The notes under the pieces are model-generated. The model saw only the letters and a program-made list of their open reading frames with translations. It was not told the DNA's origin and searched no databases. This document shows, piece by piece, positions 1 through 4,760 of a stretch of 5,282 nucleotides of DNA. The stretch is from the NCBI GenBank assembly GCA_021781095.1, contig JAJXXM010000074.1, forward strand, positions 1 to 5,282. The letters are read 5' to 3'. Positions within the stretch are counted from its first letter, which is position 1. Each line of letters opens with the position of its first letter. The position numbers were made by a program, and so were the translations under genes. This DNA is from a bacterium (lineage in GTDB: Bacteria; Eremiobacterota; Eremiobacteria; Baltobacterales; Baltobacteraceae).

Positions 1-1
1 G

Positions 2-214
2 CTCGGCCTGGTCGGCATGCGACAGCAGCACGGCCAGGGTGATCTGGTCCTCGCGGGAGCCGAGGATCGCGGGATCTCGCTCGATGAAGCGCGAGCCTCC
101 GCGGCGGGTTTCCCCAACGCCGACCTCGTGGTCCTCGAACGGGTCGGCCACCTGCCGATGCTCGAGGATCCCGCGGGGCTCGAACGGGCGCTTCGCGCGC
201 TGCTCGCTCGATAA
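2..214 (+). CDS. Alpha/beta hydrolase, C-terminal fragment (5' end outside window)
   Basis: Only the last 70 residues are visible, in the frame that is open from base 2 to the TAA at 212-214. The tail carries two landmarks of an alpha/beta hydrolase: LVLAGAEDRG, where the Asp of GAED is the usual acid of the catalytic triad, and LERVGHLPMLEDP, where the His of GHLP is the usual catalytic histidine. The nucleophile and the oxyanion region would lie upstream of the window, so substrate and pathway cannot be inferred. The ATG at 17 is in frame but is internal, because the homologous region continues upstream of it. One oddity is the stretch before LVLAGAED, which is shorter than usual for the family and reads as MRQQHGQGD instead of a typical linker and strand; this is treated as a finding. 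The gene converges on the small membrane protein. The fold is fairly certain; the integrity of the gene is not. Confidence 0.75.
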   Translation, partial: LGLVGMRQQHGQGDLVLAGAEDRGISLDEARASAAGFPNADLVVLERVGHLPMLEDPAGLERALRALLAR

Positions 215-224
215 GCGAGCGAGC
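202..224. terminator. GC-rich inverted repeat between convergent genes, possible terminator
   Basis: GCTCGCTC (202-209) pairs with GAGCGAGC (217-224), giving an 8-base-pair stem with a 7-base loop. A second register pairs GCTCGCT (202-208) with AGCGAGC (214-220) around a CGATA loop. The repeat overlaps the end of the hydrolase, so its stop codon lies partly in the loop. It sits between two convergent genes, where a shared terminator is expected. The downstream sequence CTTTGGTCGTTTA has only a weak T-run, so an intrinsic terminator is plausible but not proven. The tandem GCGA units could also form it by chance. Confidence 0.4.
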
Positions 225-234
225 CTTTGGTCGT

Positions 235-423
235 TTAGCGCAGGGTCGGCAGGCGCCCCGAGCGGCTCAGGGTGCGCCAAATCATAAGGGCGGCGAGAAC
301 GACGCCGGCAAGGATCGCCGCGACGATCGCCACCTTTAAAAGAGCGAACGCGACGATCACGGCAATAAAGAGGGCCGCGATGCCGATGGTCAGGCGGAGG
401 TAGAGCGCGAGGGTCGGGTTCAT
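235..423 (-). CDS. Small two-helix membrane protein of unknown function
   Basis: This 62-residue protein is nearly all hydrophobic. Two membrane segments are visible at about residues 11-29 and 31-49, separated only by Lys30, so it is probably a tight helical hairpin in the inner membrane. The C-terminus is short and basic (W-RTLSRSGRLPTLR), which suggests it stays in the cytoplasm. The start ATG at 423-421 is supported by a strong AAGGAG ribosome-binding site 8 bases upstream; the stop is TAA at 237-235. It is divergent from the YjfB-like gene and convergent with the hydrolase, so it appears to be transcribed alone. No family is recognised and no catalytic or metal-binding residues are seen. 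The strong ribosome-binding site and clean topology make it a likely real gene. Confidence 0.75.
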   Translation of the reverse strand: MNPTLALYLRLTIGIAALFIAVIVAFALLKVAIVAAILAGVVLAALMIWRTLSRSGRLPTLR

Positions 424-424
424 A

Positions 425-437
425 AAGGAGTCTCCTT
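425..437 (-). promoter_or_regulatory. Ribosome-binding site inside a perfect palindrome
   Basis: On the minus strand the sequence before the membrane-protein start reads AAGGAGACTCCTT followed by T and ATG. AAGGAG is a near-consensus Shine-Dalgarno site at 8-base spacing and decides the start. The following CTCCTT is its exact complement, so a 5-base-pair hairpin with a GAC loop can form between the site and the start codon. This could mask the site or be a 13-base protein-binding palindrome; neither is demonstrated. Confidence 0.6.
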
Positions 438-467
438 GGCTGAGGAACCGAATTCCCCGGCAGGGGC

Positions 468-507
468 TTGCAGGTTCACGTCGATTTACCGATACTAGGT
501 AGGTAAA
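468..507 (+). promoter_or_regulatory. Candidate promoter with overlapping inverted repeat ahead of the YjfB-like gene
   Basis: TTGCAG (468-473) and GATACT (491-496) are separated by 17 bases and match the sigma-70 hexamers at 3 of 6 and 4 of 6 positions. The same -10 area reads ACCGATAC (488-495), which also matches 6 of 8 positions of the flagellar sigma-28 -10 element (GCCGATAA), although the matching -35 (TAAA) is poor. TTTACC (485-490) and GGTAAA (502-507) form a perfect inverted repeat with an 11-base spacer covering the -10 element, a suitable arrangement for an operator. The rest of 424-522 contains a small CCCC-GGCA-GGGG repeat (455-466) and no gene. No convincing promoter hexamers were found for the leftward membrane gene. 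Confidence 0.35.
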
Positions 508-512
508 GTTTC

Positions 513-518
513 GGGAGG
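513..518 (+). promoter_or_regulatory. Ribosome-binding site of the YjfB-like gene
   Basis: GGGAGG is followed by TTTT and the ATG at 523. The spacing of 4 bases is short, but the match to the Shine-Dalgarno consensus is strong. It is the clearest ribosome-binding site in the rightward block and probably serves the downstream overlapping gene through coupling. Confidence 0.65.
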
Positions 519-522
519 TTTT

Positions 523-678
523 ATGGATATCGCTGCTCTCTCAAGTGCTGCCTCCGGCTCGGTCGGCGCGGCCATCAATGTCGCGCTGCTCAAAGCGACG
601 CAGAACCTCGACCAGAGCGAAGCCGCGCTTCTTTTCGCTTCGATCGGCCTCGGCCAATCCGTGAATGCCCTTGCGTAG
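523..678 (+). CDS. YjfB-like putative motility protein (51 aa)
   Basis: This short gene starts at ATG 523 behind a GGGAGG site and ends at TAG 676-678. The protein opens with MDIAALSSAASG and continues with INVALLKATQNLDQSEAALL. That pattern (MDIA-L-S, a small-residue stretch, then V-LLK and an amphipathic helix) is what is known for the YjfB family, short proteins of about 60 residues often found with flagellar and chemotaxis genes and annotated only as putative motility proteins. There is no signal peptide, membrane segment or cysteine; it is probably a small cytoplasmic helical protein. Its last 14 bases overlap the start of the exported-protein gene, so the two are likely translated in a coupled way. 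No other flagellar gene is visible. The assignment rests on the N-terminal pattern and size; the biochemical role of the family is not established. Confidence 0.7.
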   Translation: MDIAALSSAASGSVGAAINVALLKATQNLDQSEAALLFASIGLGQSVNALA

Positions 679-1432
679 GGTGCTCGGTGCGGCATTCGCC
701 GCACTGCTCGGCCTCGCACTTCTCGGTGCGACTCCCGCAAACAAGCCGCTTCGGCGGCTCGTTTTTCGCTTTACGTACGGCGATACGAACGATATGACGA
801 TGCACTCCTCGGGGATCGGCGATCCCGGCGAAGCCAAAGGCGGGCCCGCGACGGGGAACGGCGGCTCGGGGATCGGCGATTTTGTCGCGCGCGTCGCCGA
901 CCGCGGCACCATCGACGTCACGGTGAATGCCGTGCAGCCCGACGGCGGCTTGGTCGTGAGCGTCGCCGAGAAGGCGCGGAACACGCGCACGGCGCTTCCG
1001 GCAACCTGTATCGTGTACAGCAACACCACCGTCCTCTGCGACCGGACGAAAAAAGTCAATCTCGAAGAGATGGAGTTGCTCGCCTACCTCGGGCAAAATT
1101 TCGTCAATCCGGTGCAGATCGATGCCAAAGGGCATTGGGGTTTCAAGGTGACCGGGGCGCATGATGCGATGAACGCCGGATATACGATCGACGGGCACAA
1201 AGGGTCGAACTTTTTCATCGATATGACGCGCACGTATTCGCAGAGCGGCCTCGACGCCTATACGTCAAATACCGTTGGGCACTTTACCTACGATGCGGCG
1301 CGCACCGTTCCCACCTCAATCGTCGAGAGCGTCGTCACGCGCCGACAGGGAAGTTTCGGGAAAAACGTTACGGATCGGACCGAAGTTTCGTATAAGCTCG
1401 TCGACGATTCGATGGCGCCGACACAACCATAG
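665..1432 (+). CDS. Exported protein of unknown function (255 aa)
   Basis: The N-terminus is a classic signal peptide: basic MPLRR, a hydrophobic core at residues 6-22, and a likely cleavage site near A22-A25 (GATPA). This supports the ATG at 665, which has no clear ribosome-binding site of its own and overlaps the YjfB-like gene by 14 bases, so coupled translation is likely. There is no lipobox cysteine. The mature part (about 230 residues) has alternating hydrophobic and polar strands and few predicted helices, suggesting a beta-rich periplasmic or secreted protein. A Gly-rich low-complexity stretch (about residues 48-72) holds two copies of SGIGD. Two cysteines, C115 and C125, are close enough to form a disulfide-closed hairpin. 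No catalytic motif or known domain is recognised. The TAG stop at 1430-1432 overlaps the presumed helicase start. Confidence 0.8.
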   Translation: MPLRRVLGAAFAALLGLALLGATPANKPLRRLVFRFTYGDTNDMTMHSSGIGDPGEAKGGPATGNGGSGIGDFVARVADRGTIDVTVNAVQPDGGLVVSVAEKARNTRTALPATCIVYSNTTVLCDRTKKVNLEEMELLAYLGQNFVNPVQIDAKGHWGFKVTGAHDAMNAGYTIDGHKGSNFFIDMTRTYSQSGLDAYTSNTVGHFTYDAARTVPTSIVESVVTRRQGSFGKNVTDRTEVSYKLVDDSMAPTQP

Positions 1433-4041
1433 AGCCCTTCGCATCCCTGCACGGAGCGGTCGCCGCTTGGTGCGAGCGTACGCTGCGTGAAGCGACCGCG
1501 CCGCAGCGCGAAGGCATCCCGGCAATACTCGAAGGCCGTCACGTTTTAATCTGTTCGCCGACCGGCACGGGGAAAACGTTGACGGCCTTTTTGCCGATAT
1601 TTTCCGACCTCGCCGAACGCCGCGATCGCGACGAACTTTTCGCGCGCACGACGGCGCTCTACATCTCCCCACTGCGTGCGTTAGGCTACGACGTGGAGCA
1701 TAACGTGCGCCGCCCGCTCCGCGATATGGGTCTTCTCGAGCGCCCCGATTCCGAGCGCGACCGCGTGCGTCGAGGGAGGATCCGCAGCCGCTTCGTGCGG
1801 ACCGGCGTGCGCACCGGCGATACCCCGACCGCCGAACGCCGCCTCATGCTTTCGCGCCCACCGCACATTTTGATGACGACGCCGGAATCGTTGGCGATTA
1901 TGCTCGCGATGGAGAGGTACCGGGCGACGCTGCGCGACGTGCGCTACGTCGTCGTCGACGAGGTGCACGCGCTCGCCGCGAACAAGCGCGGGGCGCACCT
2001 GAGCCTGCTGCTCGAGTCGTTGGAAGAGCTCGTTCGCGCGCCGATACAACGGATCGGGCTCTCCGCGACCGTCGCACCGCTCGAGATCGTCGCCGAGTAT
2101 CTCGTCGGCGCGGAGCGCGCGTGCACGATCGTCGATACCCGAGCGTTGCGCGAGATCTCGCTCGAAATTCGAGCGCCGTTTACCGGGGCGATGGCTCCCC
2201 TAGCGACGATCGCTCGCGCGGCGCATTCCGCAATCGAGCGCGCCCGCACGACGCTCGTCTTTACGAACGTACGGAGCCAGACCGAGCGCATCGCCTACGA
2301 ATTGCGCGCGCTCGACGGCGGCAGCGAGGGCGAAGGGGCAGGCGTCGAAGCGATCGACGGCGACGCCTCACCGCGTCCCTCGGATGCACGGATCGGCGTT
2401 CACCATAGCGCGCTGGAGCGCAGCGTGCGGCACCGAACGGAGGCCCGCTTACGCGCGGGAGAATTACGCGCGGTGGTCTGCTCCGCATCCCTCGAACTCG
2501 GCGTCGATATCGGTGCGATCGAGCAAGTGCTGCTCGTCGGCGGCGCGCGCGGCGTCGTCGCGACGCTGCAGCGCGTCGGACGCGCCGGGCACAGCCCGGG
2601 TTCCCGCGCGCGCGGCATCGTGTTCGCACAGGATCGGGACGATATTATCGAGGCTGCTGCGACGCGCCGATGCATCGCCGATGGAGCGATCGAGCGCGTC
2701 GTTCTGCCGCGCGCGCCGCTCGACGTCCTCGCGCAGTGGATGCTCTCGCTCGTCGTTCCGGAGCGGCGCATCGAGATCGATCGCGTCCTGCAGATCGCGC
2801 GCCGAGCGGCGCCGTTCCGCACCGTGCTACGCGACGATCTGCTCGCGTGCGCCGCATATCTCGGCGGGGGAGGCGTTGCCGACGATCCCGCACACGTTCG
2901 GCGCCTCGGCTTCGACGGTGAGGAGGTGTGGGGCTTGGGGCGCGATGCGAGCGCCGCGTACTTTGAAAACGTCGGGACGATTCCCGACGAACGCAGCGTT
3001 CCCGTTCGCATCGTCGGCGAGCGTTCGTTCGGGCGCCTCGAGGAAGATTTCGTCGACCGGTTGCGCGTGGGCGACGTCTTCGTCCTCGAGGGGCGCACCG
3101 TGCGGGTGGAATCGATCGATCGCACCGGAATCACGACCAAGAGCCACCGCGGCCGTCCCACCGTGCCGCAATGGAACTCGCATATCCGCGGCATCGCCGC
3201 GCCGCTCGTCGATGAGATCGACCGTTTGCGCGAAGGTGTCGAGCGCCGGTTGGAGGCCGGCGAACGTACTGAGGCTGCGGCGTGGTTGGGACGGCGGTAT
3301 GCGCTCGACCCTCATCTCGCCGAAACGACGGTCGCGTATCTCGAACAACAACGAGCGGTGAGCGCGCTGCCGCATCCTCGCCGCCCCGTCGTGGAGATCT
3401 ATATCCTCGACGGCCTCCAGAGCGCGGTCGTGCTCACCGGTATCGGTCGGCGCGCGAACGAAGCGCTCGCGCGGGTGGCGGCGACGCGCGTCACGCGTTT
3501 GGTGACCGGAGCGGTGAGTATTCTTACCGACGATCTCGGTTTCATGGTACAACTTCCGCCGCGCGCGCGGCTGCTCGACGCCCAATGGGAGCGCCTTCTC
3601 GAAGAACGGAATTTTGAAGGCGATCTCCGCGAGGGCCTACTCGGGTCGGCGCTCCTGCGCACGCATTTCCGCTACGTTGCGAACACCGGGCTGCTCGTGC
3701 TGCGGCGCGCGAACGGACGCGCGTTGCGCGCCTCATCGTTGCGCTGGAACAGCGGGCGTATTCTCGATCGCCTCGTGCGCGAGGACGAGCGCTTTCCGCT
3801 CGTTCGCGAAACGTTTCGCAGCGTCTGCGATGACGTACTCGACGCCGAGCGCGCGCGCGAGTACTGTGCGTCGTTCGCCGCTCCGCCGCGCGTCATTCAT
3901 CCGCCGGTGGCGTCGCCGATGAGCTTCGGCATCCTCACGTCCTCCTTCGGCGATCGCGTCGCCGTCGCCGATCGCAGCGAACTGGTCGAAGCATTGCACG
4001 ATCGTGTCCTCGCCTATCTTGCTGGGGCGATCGCGCCATGA
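1429..4041 (+). CDS. lhr: Lhr-Core-type ATP-dependent DNA helicase (superfamily 2), apparent ATA start
   Basis: Lhr-Core enzymes are known as 3'-5' translocating helicases that track on single-stranded DNA, hydrolyse ATP, and act in nucleic-acid repair. Counting from ATA 1429 the protein is 870 residues, typical of Lhr-Core. Domains in order: Q-like motif APQ (24-26); Walker A SPTGTGKT (43-50, Lys49); motif Ia YISPLRAL (78-85); TTPES (150-154); Walker B DEVH (177-180); motif III GLSAT (210-214); second RecA domain with VFTN (277-280), HHSALE (325-330), SLELGVDIG (354-362) and LQRVGRAGH (380-388). A winged-helix region follows, then the Lhr module with GTIPDER, GDVFVLEG and W582 in PQWNS, which aligns with the conserved Lhr loop tryptophan. 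A Gly/Asp-rich linker precedes HHSALE. The frame has no ATG, GTG or TTG between the stop at 1393 and 1579, and TTG 1579 encodes residue 51, after the Walker A lysine. ATA 1429 (giving M-EPFASLHGAVAAW) or CTG 1447 are the candidates. The family is certain; the exact start is not. Confidence 0.93.
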   Translation: MEPFASLHGAVAAWCERTLREATAPQREGIPAILEGRHVLICSPTGTGKTLTAFLPIFSDLAERRDRDELFARTTALYISPLRALGYDVEHNVRRPLRDMGLLERPDSERDRVRRGRIRSRFVRTGVRTGDTPTAERRLMLSRPPHILMTTPESLAIMLAMERYRATLRDVRYVVVDEVHALAANKRGAHLSLLLESLEELVRAPIQRIGLSATVAPLEIVAEYLVGAERACTIVDTRALREISLEIRAPFTGAMAPLATIARAAHSAIERARTTLVFTNVRSQTERIAYELRALDGGSEGEGAGVEAIDGDASPRPSDARIGVHHSALERSVRHRTEARLRAGELRAVVCSASLELGVDIGAIEQVLLVGGARGVVATLQRVGRAGHSPGSRARGIVFAQDRDDIIEAAATRRCIADGAIERVVLPRAPLDVLAQWMLSLVVPERRIEIDRVLQIARRAAPFRTVLRDDLLACAAYLGGGGVADDPAHVRRLGFDGEEVWGLGRDASAAYFENVGTIPDERSVPVRIVGERSFGRLEEDFVDRLRVGDVFVLEGRTVRVESIDRTGITTKSHRGRPTVPQWNSHIRGIAAPLVDEIDRLREGVERRLEAGERTEAAAWLGRRYALDPHLAETTVAYLEQQRAVSALPHPRRPVVEIYILDGLQSAVVLTGIGRRANEALARVAATRVTRLVTGAVSILTDDLGFMVQLPPRARLLDAQWERLLEERNFEGDLREGLLGSALLRTHFRYVANTGLLVLRRANGRALRASSLRWNSGRILDRLVREDERFPLVRETFRSVCDDVLDAERAREYCASFAAPPRVIHPPVASPMSFGILTSSFGDRVAVADRSELVEALHDRVLAYLAGAIAP

Positions 4042-4760
4042 ATGCCGCACCGCGCGCGCTCTCGGTTGCGCTCGGCGGCGGCGCGCACGCGCTACCCGGC
4101 GGGCTGCTCTGGCTGGAGACGACCGCATCGCTCGTCGTCGCCGATCTCCACCTGGCATACGAAGAGGCGATCGGCGGAGCGTTACCGTTATGGAGCCTCG
4201 AAGAGAGCCAGGCCGCGCTGGAGCGCGCCTGCGAAGCGCACGGCGCACGCGAATTGATCTTGCTTGGAGATGTGGTGCACGGCATGCAGATCAGCGAAGG
4301 TGCGGGCGATCGGGTGATGACGATGATGCGCGCCCTTCGCGAACGCTGCACGTTGACGATCGTCGCCGGCAATCACGAGGGGCGTACGCGCGGGGCAGCG
4401 CTCCTTGGGGACTGCGTCGAGGAGATCGAGCGGGGCGGAATGCTGCTCCATCACGGCGATCGCCCGCGGCTCTCGGGCGTCCGCCACGTGATCGGGCACT
4501 TGCATCCGAGTATCGCGCTCGGAGGGGAACGAAGCGTACCGGCGTTTCTCGCCGCCCCCGAAGCGATCGTTCTCCCGGCTGCGAACCCCTATTCGCGCGG
4601 GCTGAACGTGCTCGCTCGCGAATGTCGCGCGGCGATCGCCGCCTACGGCGCGGGCGTCGGCTCGACCGACGTGATCGCCGCGACGGAGACGCATTGCTAT
4701 CCGTTCGGTAGTATCGCGTCGCTCGCACGCGCGGCGCGCGCGCTCCGTCTCGCTCGCTAA
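4038..4760 (+). CDS. Calcineurin-like metallophosphoesterase, Lhr-associated (putative Mn-dependent nuclease)
   Basis: This 240-residue protein carries all the metal-binding motifs of the calcineurin-like fold: D36-L-H38, GDVVH (77-81), GNHE (111-114), HHGD (138-141) and GHLHP (153-157), followed by LPAANPYSRGLNV, which matches the conserved end of the family. It is not full-length SbcD, which is longer and has a capping domain. The DLHLAYEEA start, GDVVHG and GHLHPSIAL resemble the archaeal SbcD-related phosphoesterases more than the DLHLGKE type of ligase-associated proteobacterial enzymes. Phosphoesterases of this kind encoded beside bacterial Lhr-Core are known as manganese-dependent DNA nucleases; nuclease activity here is inferred. 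The ATG overlaps the helicase stop as ATGA, with a weak TGGGG about 9 bases upstream, so translation is probably coupled and roughly stoichiometric. One difference from the common GNHD is Glu at the fourth position. The TAA at 4758-4760 overlaps the stop of the opposing Nudix gene. Confidence 0.9.
   Translation: MNAAPRALSVALGGGAHALPGGLLWLETTASLVVADLHLAYEEAIGGALPLWSLEESQAALERACEAHGARELILLGDVVHGMQISEGAGDRVMTMMRALRERCTLTIVAGNHEGRTRGAALLGDCVEEIERGGMLLHHGDRPRLSGVRHVIGHLHPSIALGGERSVPAFLAAPEAIVLPAANPYSRGLNVLARECRAAIAAYGAGVGSTDVIAATETHCYPFGSIASLARAARALRLAR

Noticed and set aside
504..530. TAAAGTTT (504-511) as a sigma-28 -35 element
   Set aside because: The corresponding -10 would fall at 523-530, on the start codon of the YjfB-like gene, and matches only 4 of 8 positions.
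590..1198. Minus-strand open frame opposite the exported-protein gene
   Set aside because: It lacks a ribosome-binding site and any domain. The plus strand here has a signal peptide and a coupled start, so this is a shadow frame.
2384..3361. Long alternative open frames across the helicase, on both strands (for example 2384-3361 plus and 2400-3194 minus)
   Set aside because: They are rich in Arg, Ser and Ala as expected for off-frame reading of GC-rich coding DNA. They have no recognisable motifs and lie entirely inside a gene with clear conserved motifs.
1579..4041. TTG at 1579 as the helicase start
   Set aside because: It encodes the Leu after Walker A GKT. Conserved N-terminal sequence and the ATP-binding loop lie upstream in the same open frame, so this start would give a dead helicase.
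665..4041. Fusion of the exported protein to the helicase by a -1 frameshift near 1420-1432
   Set aside because: It would put a signal peptide on a cytoplasmic DNA helicase. No slippery heptamer is evident, and the ATAG overlap explains the junction more simply.
4038..4760. Reading the phosphoesterase as SbcD of an SbcCD complex
   Set aside because: It is too short, lacks the C-terminal capping domain, and no SbcC ATPase is adjacent; the partner is Lhr.
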